Assembly: GCA_023055355.1 (NCBI GenBank)
Contig: JALJCS010000056.1
Span: 1,364,001 to 1,428,000, forward strand
DNA length: 64,000 bases
From: Agelaius tricolor
Taxonomy: Eukaryota > Chordata > Aves > Passeriformes > Icteridae
Direction of reading: 5' to 3'
The notes beneath the pieces are model-generated. The model made no database searches. It was not told the origin of the DNA and saw only the letters and a program-made list of their open reading frames with translations. Position 1 is the stretch's first letter. Every line of letters begins with the position of its first letter. This document shows, in pieces, positions 41,017 to 51,984 of this stretch. Position numbers and translations under genes: made by a program.

Positions 41017-41611
41017 AGATGACTCTATTCTTACCTAACATTTCTCTAACATTAAACAAGGAGTAGATGAAAGCTTTATCAAGTTTGTGGACAGAATTAA
41101 GGATACTCTGGAAAAATAGGTAGAGAGCACAGAGGCAAGAAAAGAACTGTTATGCAAGCTTGCTATGAGTAATACTAACGATCGGTATAAAACAATTCTG
41201 AGGGCCCTACCCTTGGATACAGAACCTACCATAGAGCAAACGGTGGAAAGCTGTACACGTCATTTGTCCACTGAAAACACAGTGGCCCAAGCAGTTGCTA
41301 AGGGTATTGCAGAAGGAGTTTCTGGTGCATTTGCAATAGTGGCTTCCAAAGACCAGGTGCGCTGCTTTCACTGTGGAGGCTTTGGACATTTTATAAAAGA
41401 CTGCCCAGACATGTCACCTACCCGAAACTCCCTCAACATCTACCAAAAACCCCAAAATCAGCAGCTCTACCAGCAGCATTCAGAAAACGTCCAGCAGAGC
41501 CCAGTCAGGCCCCGCACAAAGACAACAAATCAAAAGCCATCCAGACCCAACCACGCATCATCCCAGGAGATTCCAGATCACATGAAGAGGATCCAACACA
41601 TGGAGCAATAA
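41017..41611 (+). pseudogene. gag: P2 gag, capsid C-terminal part and nucleocapsid
   Basis: Capsid resumes after the insertion with a major-homology-like DESFIKFVDRIKDTL near 41070, then an in-frame TAG near 41119. The open frame 41165-41611 carries one zinc knuckle, CFHCGGFGHFIKDC (near 41365), then a Gln/Asn/Pro-rich tail. Nucleocapsid would bind genomic RNA. Confidence 0.82.
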
Positions 41612-41613
41612 AG

Positions 41614-42276
41614 ATGGGAACCCGGTGCCAGCTGGTAACTGCTCTGTCCATTGACTTTAATAATAAGGATGTTTATCGTGTTCCCACAGGCAAGCATGGG
41701 CCAAAAGGTGGTCCTTTCGACATTTTAATTATAGGTGACACTCTCCATGGCCCAGAGGAAATCTTTGTTGTTCCAGATGTACAAACAGTGCATCCAGGAC
41801 AAGAAATCTCTGTCCAGCTGTGCTGCACAGACTTACCATTTTATCTTTCATGGGGACCTCAGATGACACAAGCCTTTCTATTCCCAAAGAATCACAGGGA
41901 ACAGCTTCGTCTCAACCCTACAGCAATGTGGGCACAAGTTGTGGGACCAAGTAAGCCTACCATCGAGTGCGGTCTATCCTGCAGAGGAGAGAAGATCTAC
42001 CAAGAAGGGATACTGGACACTGGTGGCAATGTGACCATCATCACCTGCTCAGAATGGCCAGCACACTGGGAACTACAACTGGTAGCAGGCATGATTTCAG
42101 AGATTGGTGGAGCTACAGTTTCTATGCAAAGCAAGAACAACATCCTCGCCGAAGGGCCTGAAGGCAAGTTGGCAACCATCCACCCATTTGTGGTAAGGGC
42201 CCCCATCACCCTTTGGGGCAGGGACGCTCTATCCCAATGGGGAGCTTCCCTACAAATTCCCAGTTGGGATTTCTAA
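41614..42276 (+). pseudogene. pro: P2 pro: dUTPase-like region and protease with altered active site
   Basis: A 220-aa open frame. The first 95 residues correspond in position to the dUTPase-like region of P3 but have lost recognisable catalytic motifs. The protease follows, with ILDTGGNVTII in place of the usual DTGAD and a C-terminal LWGRDALSQWG. The active-site Asp, Thr and Gly are kept but the following Ala-Asp is Gly-Asn, which likely impairs activity. The region would process Gag and Pol. Confidence 0.8.
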
Positions 42277-43470
42277 TCAGGGCCACTGAGGAGCACGCAC
42301 TACCAGATACTCCTCTGCTCACCTGGAAATGCCAAGACCCGATCTGGATCAAACAGTGGCCCCTCTCTAAAGTCAAACTGCGTGCACTACAAGCCCTTGT
42401 GGAAGAACAGCTTGCCAAAGGCCACATTTGTCAAGACCATCAGCCCTTGGAACTCTCCAGTCTTCGTACTGCAAAAACCTGGAACAGACAGGTGGAGGCT
42501 CCTCCACGACCTTCACAAAATCAATGAGATCATCAAGGACATGGGCCCCCTCCAGCCTGGCCTGCCTTCACCATCGATGCTGCCTCGAGACTGGACACTT
42601 GCCATCATAGATATTAAAGACTTTCTTCAGCATTCTGCTACACCCCCAGGGCACTCCACAGTTTGCTTTCTCCGTTCCCTCTCTTAACAAAGAGGCTCCA
42701 CTCAAAAGATATCATTGGTGTTCCTCAAGGACTAAAAAACTCGCCTACTATTTGCCAGTGGTACATTGCTCACATCCTGTCTCCCATTCGGAACCTATTC
42801 CCAGATGCAATAATCTACCACTATATGGATCATATCTTGGTTTGTGCATCAGATAAAGCTTACTTGAAAAAAACAGTTAAAAGGACCATTGAAACCATAG
42901 TAAAGGCAGGATTTGAGATTCGTGAGGACAAAATACAGTACACCAACCCATGGACTTACCTTGGAGTCCAGATCCGGGAAAGGACCATCGTACCCCAGCA
43001 GCTCACCATAAGAGACGACCCAAAAACCCTGAGAGACTTACACAGTCTGTGCGGATCCATCAACTGGGTACGTCCACTGCTAGGAATTACAACAGAGGAC
43101 CTCGCTCCCCTGTTCAACCTTCTCCGGGGCAACAAAGACCTGGACTCTCCACGCACTCTCACAACAGAAGCTCAAGATGCCATCACCAAGGTCCAAGAAG
43201 CCCTGCCTTCACGCCAACCCCATCACTTTGAGCCCAAACTGCCTTTCCAGTTTGTCATTCTGGGAAAAGCACCCTGGTTCTATGGACTGATTTTCCAATC
43301 GGATACTCAACTTCAAGACCCTTTGCTAATACTGGAATGGATCTTTACAAACAACCAACCTTCAAAGACAATTACCACCTTCCAAGAAATCATGGGACAT
43401 CTAATAAAAAAAAAGCCAGAACTCGCCTCCGCTCTCTTGCAGGATGTGAGTTCACATGCATATACTTGCC
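42277..43470 (+). pseudogene. pol: P2 pol, reverse transcriptase, catalytic Asp lost
   Basis: RT begins near 42340 (IKQWPL), changes frame near 42430 and again near 42630-42700, and continues in the frame open to 43475. The polymerase motif reads YHYMDHILV (near 42820), with His in place of the second catalytic Asp. Connection-domain text (TYLGVQI, CGSINWVRPLLG) follows. The end of RNase H linker (ECEFTCIYLPL-like text near 43450) is cut by a solo LTR at 43477. Confidence 0.85.
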
Positions 43471-44011
43471 ACTGACTAATAGCCTCTCTGATTTGGCCTT
43501 ATCATAAAGCAGAGCAATAGGGCTCAGGAGCTCAGTCCCTGAGTAGGGACTGGGTGCCCAAAGCTAGCTTGCTCATGCCAACGCCGCGGGGCTACCATCT
43601 AGCAAGCATGGTGATTATCAGCTCTATAGTGATTGCAAGCTCTCAGGATTTCAGCTTTGCTTGCTAGGTAGTGGTGCCCCGGGCTTGAGGCTGCAGCAGA
43701 TGGAGAGAGAGGAGAAGGAGAAGGTGCAGGCTGTTCCACGGAGATGGCTTTATTTGGGGAGGTCTGTGAAGGGTCTCTGCTCTTCTTCTTTCTCAACTAA
43801 TGGGGTACAGTATGCTTCTTTTATAGGGTTGGAAAGGATCCAAGCTTGACCAATGGTAAGGGGTTAACCTGACATTGCCTGATAGGGTTACAGAGATAGG
43901 TTAAGGGCGGAGGACAGGGAAACAGGAATTTTCTTTTGCTGTTTCAGCATTCCTATTGTTCATATTCTCCATGGTGCTTTTCCTAAATCTATGGGGTTTA
44001 CTACAACTGAC
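43471..44011 (-). mobile_element. Solo LTR (43477-44005) with ACTGAC target duplication, inside P2 pol
   Basis: On the minus strand it starts TGTAGTAAACCCC and ends GGCTATTA. ACTGAC flanks it at 43471-43476 and 44006-44011. The minus strand has CCTATAAAAG (near 43820) and CAAATAAAGCC (near 43750). The sequence is not that of the P2 LTR, though the length (529 bp) and the TA end are alike. Confidence 0.88.
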
Positions 44012-45278
44012 CACTGGGGACCTAGAGCATTTGCTCCAGACCAATGAAAATCTCCAGTTTGCCCTAGATGGTTATACAGGCCAAATTTCCATCCTTATCC
44101 CAAAACATAAACTTTTTAATCATGATGCAACCTTTAATCTGACCCCAAAATTAGTCCAAAGTAAAACACCTCTCAGAGTTCCAACCATTTTTACAGACGG
44201 CTCAGGGTCATCCCACAAGTCTGTAATGACCTGGAAGGACCCTAAGACCCAAAAACGGGAATCTGACATCCAAATAGTGGAGGGAACTCCACAGATTGCA
44301 GAGTTAGCAGCTGTTGTCAGAGCCTTTCAGAAATTTAAAGACGAACCCTTTAATCTGGTCACAGATTCAGCTTATGTTGCTGGTATAGCTATGAGAGCAG
44401 AACATGCTCTTCTCAAAGAAGTTTCCAATCCAAAGTTACACCAATTGATTTCCACATTAACACACTTAATCTCCCACAGAAAGCAACCTTACCATATAAT
44501 GCATGTGAGGTCACACACTGACCTCCCAGGTATTATCACAGAAGGGAACAGGAAAGCGGACACATTGGCCATGGCAATAGAGACTGCTAACATCCCTGAC
44601 ATCTTTGCCCAGGCAAAGTTGTCACACGCATTTTATCATCAAAATGTACCTGCCCTTATCAGAATGTTCAAGCTCTCGAAAGATCAAGGAAAAGCTATTG
44701 TTGCCACATGTCCAAACTGTCAAAACTACCAGATATCGTCTATGGGGACGGGAGTCAATCCCCGAGGCCTGAACAGCTGCCAGCTGTGGCAGACAGACGT
44801 AGCTCACTTCCCACCTTTTGGAAGGTCAAAATACGTGCACGTATTGGTCAATGCGTTTTCTGGAGCAATATTTACATCAGTGCATCCAGGAGAAACAACA
44901 CAGCACACCATTAAACACTTCCTCCTTGCCTTTGCTACCTTAGGAGTCCCAAAACAGATCAAAACAGATAATAGACCTGCCTATACCTCTCGTAAGTTAA
45001 AAGAGTTCTTCAGTGAGTGGGAAATAGAACAGAAGAAAGGCATACCTACAAATCCCACAGGACAATCAGTTGTAGAAAAGACTCATCAAACCCTCAAAAG
45101 AGTCCTCAATCAGCAGCGAAGAGAAACAAAAATCATATCTCCAGTTGAAAGACTTTGCAAGGCTCTCTACATCATCAACTTCCTGAACTGTACAACATCA
45201 GAGCCTGACCCCCAATACTTTGCCACTTTACAAATACCACCCAAGCAAAGCTCACTGAGAAACCACCTGTGCTCATGA
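44012..45278 (+). pseudogene. pol: P2 pol, RNase H and integrase
   Basis: After the solo LTR the frame is open to 45278. RNase H shows FTDGSGSSHKS, IAELAAVVRAF and VTDSAYVAG, then HVRSHTDLPG. Integrase shows the HHCC domain (HAFYH, CPNC) and the D,D,E core at WQTDVAH, KTDNRPAY (usual text has G for R) and VVEKTH. The C-terminal integrase domain ends early at 45278 and further text to about 45500 is out of frame. Without an active RT upstream the protein could not be functional in retrotransposition. Confidence 0.9.
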
Positions 45279-45889
45279 AGGACCCAGAAACACATCAAAT
45301 TTCTGGGCCTTTCCAGCTGATTACTTGAGGAAGAGGGCGTGTTCTACTACCATCTGGTCCGAGGTGGTACCCAGGAAAAAACATAAAGCCATACCTAGGC
45401 GCTGCAAACACTATTCCCAAAAACACTGACAATAATTCCCCTGAGTCAAACACAAGACCTGCTCAAAACCAGACCAGTTCTACCTGGAGACGAAGGTGTC
45501 ACTGAATGTCCACATTCAGAAGAAAAGACCGTCCCATCATGTGACAGCAGGCAAAACAGAAAGCTCAACAACATTCTGTCATATCAGTCAAGCCATAAGC
45601 ATGACACAGCCTGAACACAAATTGTTCTCTGAATTACATGTAATTACCCCTTTTTTACCCTAAGAACCCCTATTATTCCCCTTTCTCAACTCTTACCAAA
45701 AACCCCTAACCTTATACCCACTCCCCCATCTTTAGCTTATAAAAAAAAAAAAAAGGGGGGGGGGAAGCAAAGGAGGAAAGGAACAAAGGAACAAAGGAAC
45801 AAGGGAGAAAACCCTAACCCTCCCCTCCCATCATAAAGATAAAAAATTTTACTTATATTCCCTCTCAGAAGCCTCATTCCTGTCCAAAG
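45279..45889 (+). other. P2 pol-env junction
   Basis: Degraded end of integrase, then C-rich sequence and a simple A13G10-like run at 45740-45762 just upstream of env. No further ORF is supported. Confidence 0.55.
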
Positions 45890-47100
45890 ATGAAAATTAT
45901 CTCTGTTGGTTCTGTCCTCAATGCTGCCTGGATGTTCTTCACCGTACCACATGCCTTTGGCTGGATTAGCCCACAGCCCAGCCATAATGTTTGTATAACC
46001 TTAGCAAGGACATTAAAACAGGATAACATGTGCTTGTCCATGGGAAGCATTGATAACCCACTTTCCACATGTCTGGTAGGGATTCCCTTCATAGCCAATG
46101 ACTGGCCTGTCTATAATTCAGAACTCCTCCGATCCACAGGTAAGAGACCCAATGGGGTAGATACTTGGGACAAGTGGACAAAAATGTTGCCCAATGCTCT
46201 AGAGGAACCCCAAGAATTGGACCTGTTGGGGTCCTCCAAGACCACATACTGTGTCAAATTTTACTTTAGACATCCAAAGAATAATTGGCCAGAAACTGAC
46301 CAGACCAAAAACACATACCGAAAAGAGATATCACCCATTAACAAAGCCTGTAACTATCCCAATTGGTGTAATTACACGGCTCGTGTGATCTCTGTGTCCT
46401 CTCTCCACCCCAAAGTATTACCCAAGGGAACATTTCTCATTTGTGGTGACCAAGTTTGGGCTGGGATCCCCTCGCAGCTCCAGGGACATCCCTGTAGCCT
46501 TGGAAAACTTTCTACTCTCACTCCAAATATCACCTTGCTACATAATTGGAGAAAAAGAAAGTGAATTAAAATGCCACAAAAGATCCTACATGGAATTTGA
46601 TGAAAATTGTGATTCCAAATTATACTATTGGAATAAGCCAAAAAAAATTGCTGTCTTCCTATTCCTACCATGGGTAGCTGCAGCTAAAGCCCTTGGGGAA
46701 ATAAATCACCTAGGGTGCTGGCTCAGTAAGCAAGCCAATGCTACATCTGCTGCCCTGAGCGATCTTTTAAAGGAAGAAGAAACCACAAGACATGCATCAC
46801 TTCAAAATCAAGCAGCAATTGACTTCCTACTGCTTGCCCATGGACACAGCTGCCACGACTTCGAAGGGACGTGCTGCTTCAGTCTCTCTTCACGCTCAGA
46901 ATCCATTCATGCAAACATCCAGAAACTGAGGGAACTTGTGAAGGACTTAAAAGTAAAAAACAACCCAGACTGGGTCAATGACCTTTTCAGTCAATGAGGA
47001 TTAACAGGATGGGTTGCATCTTTGGTTAAGGGAATGTTGAGGATTTTCATTGTAATTGTCATTGCATTAGCTATGTTTTCATGCCTTTTCCATTGTTTTA
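45890..47100 (+). pseudogene. env: P2 env: surface and CX6CC transmembrane subunits, frameshifted
   Basis: The ATG at 45890 begins a hydrophobic signal peptide and a surface subunit open to 46564, with several NXS/T sites and [13 protein letters not shown] near residue 183. The frame then changes near 46560. The transmembrane subunit, in the frame open from 46443 to 46997, has a hydrophobic fusion-peptide-like stretch (IAVFLFLPWVAAA), heptads, LQNQAAIDFLLL and the cysteine motif CHDFEGTCC (CX6CC). An in-frame TGA at 46996-46998 precedes the membrane anchor near 47035-47095. It would be an entry glycoprotein; here it is nonfunctional. It aligns throughout with P3 env. Confidence 0.87.
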
Positions 47101-47146
47101 AAAGATCTATTTGGAACGCCTTTTTACTAAATACAGAAAGTGGAGT

Positions 47147-47673
47147 TGTAACAGCCACAGGGACTGCAAGGCCTCCCTGGCGGTCAGTTGCCTAAGATAA
47201 GAAGTGTCTAGTCATGATGACTGGACCTAAGAAGCCCCTCATCCGCCTTCAGACCCTCGTTATCTCTCTGTAAGACCATAGGTCATATTCGCCTTAACCC
47301 TTACTATTGGACTGTTTCCCAAAACCCCTATACCCTATATAAACCCCTACTTCTGCGCTGTTCAGCAGAAGAGCTGTCACTGTCACCCTTCGCAGAAGCT
47401 GCCAATAAAGACACCTCTGTGGAACCTCATACAACCTTCTCCTCTCTCTCCCTGTGTCTGCCAAGGCACTTAGCAAGCAAAGAGCTGAAATCACTAAAGA
47501 GCTGAATTCACCAAAGAGCTGATCTCACTTAAGAGCTGAGCTGCTTGCTAAGATTGCCGGCGGCTGGGAGGGTACCTGAGGGACCTGGTCAGGTTGTGCT
47601 TAGTGGGACTTCGCTATTCAGACACCTACGGCAGCCGGAGTCAGACAGACCCCAAAAACCCTCCACCATAATA
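47147..47673 (+). repeat. P2 3' LTR
   Basis: 527 bp, same length as the 5' LTR, about 11 substitutions. Preceded by a purine-rich ACAGAAAGTGGAG. Followed by ATGTAG, the target duplication. Confidence 0.93.
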
Positions 47674-47679
47674 ATGTAG

Positions 47680-47789
47680 TATTGTGTAATAGAGTGGACT
47701 GAGAAGGAGATTGGGTCCAACCAAGTATACTAGCCATAGTGTGAGTTGAAGGAAGAGTAGATATGTAGAGTTTTAAACATCCACATAAC
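47680..47789. other. Flank of P2, no gene seen
   Basis: Short AT-rich flank between the P2 target duplication and the next LTR. It continues the sequence that ended at 36582 before P2 inserted. Confidence 0.5.
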
Positions 47790-48352
47790 TGTCGGAACCC
47801 AGGACATTCCTCTGACTGCCCTGGATGACTAGAGTCCCTGGTAAGGGGCTCAGAGACCTTGGCACAGAGTCAAAAACATCTGTGCCTTTGATTTCAGCCC
47901 ATGGAAAAAATTACCAACTTTGTGTGAGGATTTACAAGCCACAAGAGTTTGAGTAGAATGATAGTTAATTTGTCACAGGGTGAAAAAGTAGAATTTTGGG
48001 GATTTAGAATGGGAGTTCAAGAGGCAAGATGGAGGAATCTGGGCATGCCCTGTCCTTCTTCTTCTTCTTCTTCTTCTTCTTGTCTTCCATCTTCTGCTGT
48101 GATGGTGAAATTTCTGGATTGGTTTAGAGTAGAGACAGACTGTCTAACATAGGTGATAGGTATTGGGAAATTATTGTAAATAAAGTACACGTAGTTCTTA
48201 GTATAAAAAGCTAACACCACCCCAAGGGCGGTCAGTGTGCCTCAACCTGACCTGCTGGACAGATCTCCGCAGGTCAGAGAAAGAATATTATAGATAAAAT
48301 AACCTTGAAAAGCAGAACTGACGAATCTCGACTTCTTCGGTCACGAGGCTGG
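47790..48352 (+). repeat. LTR (start TGTCGGAACCCAGG)
   Basis: Start is clear; the right end is set near TCGGTCACGAGG. It has a CTT microsatellite at 48056-48082, GTATAAAAAGC near 48201 as TATA-like box and an AATAAA-like GATAAAATAACC near 48293. It is the same family as 31850-32530. Confidence 0.75.
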
Positions 48353-48879
48353 GAAAAAAGAGACTTTTTAATACCTTGGGAGCCATTTTGAGCACAGAAA
48401 CCCAAGATATAACAATTGAAGAACAACTCCAGTACAGCTCAGGGAGAACGGACTTCTCACTGAACAACCCTCCTAGCTCTGGCCTCAGTCCTGAATCTCA
48501 AAAGAAAGCTACTCTGCACCCCACTCCATCCAAACAAAAAATCCTGGATTCAAGAAAAACACTGACTTGGGGTATGCTTTGTTTTCCTCCTTCCTTTTGC
48601 CACCTCCTACCTTTTTCTCTTTCTCTGTGAACTCTTATTTTTTAATCAAGTGTAACACAGATCAGTCGTTCTCCACTCAAATTTAACAGAAGCAGGGTGC
48701 TACTATTCTCGTTCCAGGACCCCACTAGGAGTGCTGGAGCATAAGTCTGTGAGGCTAAACAGTTAAATATTGCCGAGAGGGTAACAGGCAGTAGATGTGA
48801 TCCATCTCATGTCAAGACTGGCCTGGCCTTTCTTGTTTGTACTTATAGTAGCATGTTTTAACTAATTGTGAGCATAATT
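48353..48879. other. Noncoding, possibly ERV internal remnant
   Basis: It directly follows an LTR so may be leader sequence, but no primer site or gag frame can be made out. Confidence 0.4.
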
Positions 48880-49545
48880 AACTGATTAAGTAGTATGAGA
48901 AAAGGCAAAAAGGTGAAGAAAATTGTGCCACAATGTCCCACCCATACTCCCCTCTTCTGTCCCCATCCCAGCCGTGTCATAATCCCACAGGGAGAGACCC
49001 ATGGAGAAGTCGGGGCCAGGAGAGCTCTAAGGGAGTGCTGTGCACGTGTGTGCCAGTGTGCATGGCTCTGTGTGCACACATAGGTGCTGAGGTGCACACA
49101 TGTGTCAGTGTACATGGCTGTGTGCACGTGTGTTGAATTGCACACTCTCAAGTGTGAGTGGGTTTGTGCACAGCTCTGTGCTTGTGAGTGCGCACAGGCT
49201 CTGCAGATGTGAGCATGGCCCTGTGTGGGATATGTGTGTGTTGATGTGTAGGACACTGCACACATTAGTGTGCACAGCTCTGTATGCACATCTGCTGGTG
49301 TGCGCAGGTTAGGCATGCACAGCTCCATGTGTGTGTACAAGTGTGTGCTATTAGCAAGTACCCAGGCTCTGTGCAGGTGAGCAGGTGCCTGTTTGTGCAC
49401 TAGCTCTGCACATGTCCCTAGGTGCACACATGAGCTAACCACACCCAGAGACGTGGCTCCAGAAACATGGCTCTGGATACACAGCTCAGTGCATCTGGCT
49501 GCTGTCCCACCTAGGAAAAAAAGACGTGTGTGTCACTACTGAGCT
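48880..49545. repeat. TG/CA-rich minisatellite, left arm of a large inverted repeat
   Basis: Rich in GTGTGCACA-type words with loose 20-30 base spacing. Its reverse complement is recognisable at 60115-60700, including flanking text (CCACCCATACTCCCCTCT here, AGAGGGGAGTGTGGGTGGG there; CACCCAGAGACGTGGCTC here, GAGCTATGTCTCTGGGTGGG there). ORFs in it are not genes. Confidence 0.8.
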
Positions 49546-49933
49546 CTGATGGCTAGAGTGGCCCCTGGCTCTCTGTGTACACTCTGTTCTCTTGAAAAGA
49601 AGAATTTGCCTCTGTGTTTCCCTTTTATAAGTGTTAAAACAAAGAGAGGCTGCCTGCTCTAGAGAGAAGGGAAATCATAGTCACAGCCAGTCCCTTTGTC
49701 CCTTTTCTCTAAGAGAACTGTCTTCTTCATGAGCCCAAGGGCTGAACAGCCTAGCACAGCCTAGCACAGCTGAAGATCCAGCTGGGTACAGGAAGAGCAG
49801 GTGGCTGTGGCCAAAAAGATTTTGCTAAACCCAGAAAGTTTTGGAAAATGCTGATGGCAAATCCTAATGTGGTGTTGCCTCCTCTACTCACTGTCCCTGT
49901 ACTGTTGGGTGAGTAACTGCTGAAGATATTCTC
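49546..49933. other. Noncoding, no gene seen
   Basis: No repeat family or ORF recognised. A short direct repeat CCTAGCACAG lies near 49750. Confidence 0.5.
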
Positions 49934-50350
49934 GTGAGAAACGGCTGCTCACTTATAAAGTTTAACAAAAAATACAACAAAAAAACTAAATAAGGAAAAA
50001 TTACAGCACTTGGAGCCCCCGTGACTATCAGCCACATGCTCATCTACAAAATGGATGCTCTGCCTTTTATATTTTTAGCCCCTCCCAAAGTTTTATGTCA
50101 ACTCCTTCTCTGCCATCCATTGGTGGAGATTACTTTCTTATATCTTGATTGGAGGTCAGATGTTGTTACCCTGTGCCTCTTGGTAATAAGCTGGCCTTCT
50201 CTAAATGCCCTGACTACTGAGGCTATTACAAGGGGGAGGGGAAAGAGGACTATGGGGAGGACATATTACAATAACATCACTATACATTTTAACATCTATA
50301 TAATATCTATCTGTTAATTGAGCCAACTATTATATTACTCATGTATAACA
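49934..50350 (-). repeat. LTR, TGTTATAGATGAG family (copy D)
   Basis: On the minus strand it starts TGTTATACATGAGTAATA and ends near TTTCTCACG. It is the 3' LTR for the pol/env remnant directly upstream on that strand (50351-51294). Confidence 0.82.
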
Positions 50351-51294
50351 ACCCCCGTTTTCTATAAGTTATATGGTTTGAACAATTAACCCTCATTTTT
50401 TTTGATTCTGTTAATTTACTTTTACTTCTCAGAAAAAATAAAAAATAAATTTTTATTAGCATCTGTTGGTGTGGGTGAGGACAGTGGGAATAGGAAAAAG
50501 CATCTTAGGTTTTCCTAAGATACAACTATTTGGAAAAATGGGATCACAGAATTCTGGTGTGGCTTTCTTTACTCTCATTTACTGTGTCTATGGGGTTGTT
50601 ACTCATAGTAGGTGTATCTTAGTGGTGAGTATAGAGGCCAACTCGGTCTTGTCTTTCAGTCTCTGTTGTATTAAGAGACAATTGAGGAATGATAGAGGTC
50701 TGCTATGGCTTTCATGTTCCCACCTTACCATGCCTACAGGATTGCTGCCCACAGCAGGGCTATAATCTTCTCGGTGGCGAACACAGGGGCAAACCCAGTC
50801 TTGCCCTCTATTTCTTGTTTTACTCTACTTGTTGGTTCTTAAGGAAACCAGACCAATACCTCTTACAGTTTCCTATGTACTTCCCCTCAACAGATGCTTG
50901 TAATTCTTATCTATTAAAATAGGACAATTACATTATTAAATTATACCGTTCAAACTCCCTACCTGAAGTGTTAGTTAAAACAATCTTCAATCTAGCTGGT
51001 GTAAGCTCAACTTTACTTTTGGACATCTTCGAGTTTCTTTGGGTATGTCTTATTCGGTCTGGATGTTACAGTCTATTCTTTGGGTTCTTTCACTGGGCTT
51101 CTAATTCTCTCAACATGAGTCTACTTTTGCTCTGCAGTTCATACAGTCAATTCAGTGGTTAGTAGTACCTGAAAGGGACCTCTCCACTGAGGGGTTAAAC
51201 TAAAGTACATAGCACTGTCTTATATATTTGACACAAGGGAACTGAGTGGCCTATGAAGTATTACAATCACAGAGAGATTTAGTACCTAGCTTAG
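50351..51294 (-). pseudogene. pol: Gammaretrovirus-like ERV internal remnant (integrase end and beyond)
   Basis: Near 51160-51195 the minus strand reads QWRGPFQVLLTT and, further on, THVERIR-like text, the C-terminal domain of a gammaretroviral integrase. The stretch from there to 50351 would hold env and is full of stops. P3 is inserted at its left (+ strand right) edge; the other side of the split gene continues at 59894. Confidence 0.65.
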
Positions 51295-51938
51295 TGAAGC
51301 AGCGCGGCGAGAGAGAAGAAGGGACAGCCTTCTCGAGCGTCCCGGCAAGCTGGCCAGCACCGCTTGCAGCTTGAGGGGCACTGTCCCACTCTCGGTTTCT
51401 GGGACTGCGCCTAAGGAGAGCACCCTGCGTTCTAGCAGTGATGCTTCCTTGCAGGAGGACGAGGCCGCCTCTGGCTACAACTGGCAGGAAATAAGAGAGC
51501 GCTCTCCAGTTGGGGCAAGTCCAGGTTTATTGTAGCTCCCAGGGAAGCCAGCAACAGAAGAGGGCAAGGGAAGAGCTAAAGCAACTTATAAAGGGAGAGG
51601 GATACAGGGGAGGAGCCCGTTTTCGGGTGAATAGGAGTGCAGGGGGGAGTGGGGTACAGAAAATTGACATAAGGAAAACACCAATAACAACAACTTGGAG
51701 GAGGGGCCCCGGCCCCTGAACCAATCACTCCGTGCCCTAGACAGAAGTTTCCAGAGAAAAAGCTGGTGGCAGAGAGTGACTGGCAGGGCACCGGGGAGGG
51801 GTTTAGAAAAAGATACATCGATCTCCAGGGAGACCAGGGAGGAACCAGAGTAACTGACAAGTACAGGGAGGGGAGGGAGAACCAGGGCAGAACCATTACA
51901 AAACATGGGGGAACAGAACATACCAACACAACACAACA
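51295..51938 (-). repeat. P3 3' LTR (644 bp)
   Basis: On the minus strand it starts TGTTGTGTTG and ends GCTGCTTCA. CCTTTATAAG (near 51590) and CAATAAACC (near 51530) are TATA and poly(A) elements. It has a block around 51620-51780 that the 5' LTR lacks. Confidence 0.93.
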
Positions 51939-51952
51939 TCTCCCCCTTTTTT
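51939..51952 (-). other. P3 polypurine tract
   Basis: AAAAAAGGGGGAGA on the minus strand directly before the 3' LTR. Confidence 0.88.
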
Positions 51953-51984
51953 GTTTAAAAATAAAAAGAAGAACAATGGAAAGC

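Larger units (their letters stand above)
39204..41022 (+). mobile_element. Non-autonomous LTR element inside P2 gag (39210-41016)
   Basis: LTRs at 39210-39504 and 40720-41016 (TGTGGAGCC start) flank about 1.2 kb of noncoding internal DNA. AGATGA at 39204-39209 and 41017-41022 is a perfect 6-bp target duplication. The LTRs differ at roughly 30 positions (about 10%), far more than the P2 LTRs that enclose it. No gag, pol or env similarity is visible inside; the internal region is GC-rich around 40100-40330. It must depend on another element for its enzymes. Confidence 0.9.
36589..47673 (+). mobile_element. Provirus P2: degraded betaretrovirus-like ERV with env, composite
   Basis: Two 527-bp LTRs (36589-37115 and 47147-47673) differ at about 11 positions (2.1%). 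Flanks are ATGCAG at 36583-36588 and ATGTAG at 47674-47679, a 6-bp target duplication with one mismatch. Between them lie gag, dUTPase-like and protease, RT, RNase H, integrase and env in standard order, all broken. Two insertions interrupt it: a non-autonomous element at 39210-41016 and a solo LTR at 43477-44005. The pol is beta-like, the env transmembrane subunit is CX6CC (gamma-like). Confidence 0.93.

Noticed and set aside
43956..44005. MFIFSMVLFLNLWG as a signal-peptide start for a P2 protein
   Set aside because: It lies in the solo LTR; the retroviral text begins only after the ACTGAC duplication at 44006.
45806..45826. Telomere-like AACCCTAACCCTCCC
   Set aside because: Only about one and a half units; ordinary sequence in the P2 env leader.
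48880..49442. A 194-aa His/Thr-rich ORF on the minus strand
   Set aside because: It is the translated TG/CA minisatellite; the inverted copy at 60115-60700 does not keep the frame.
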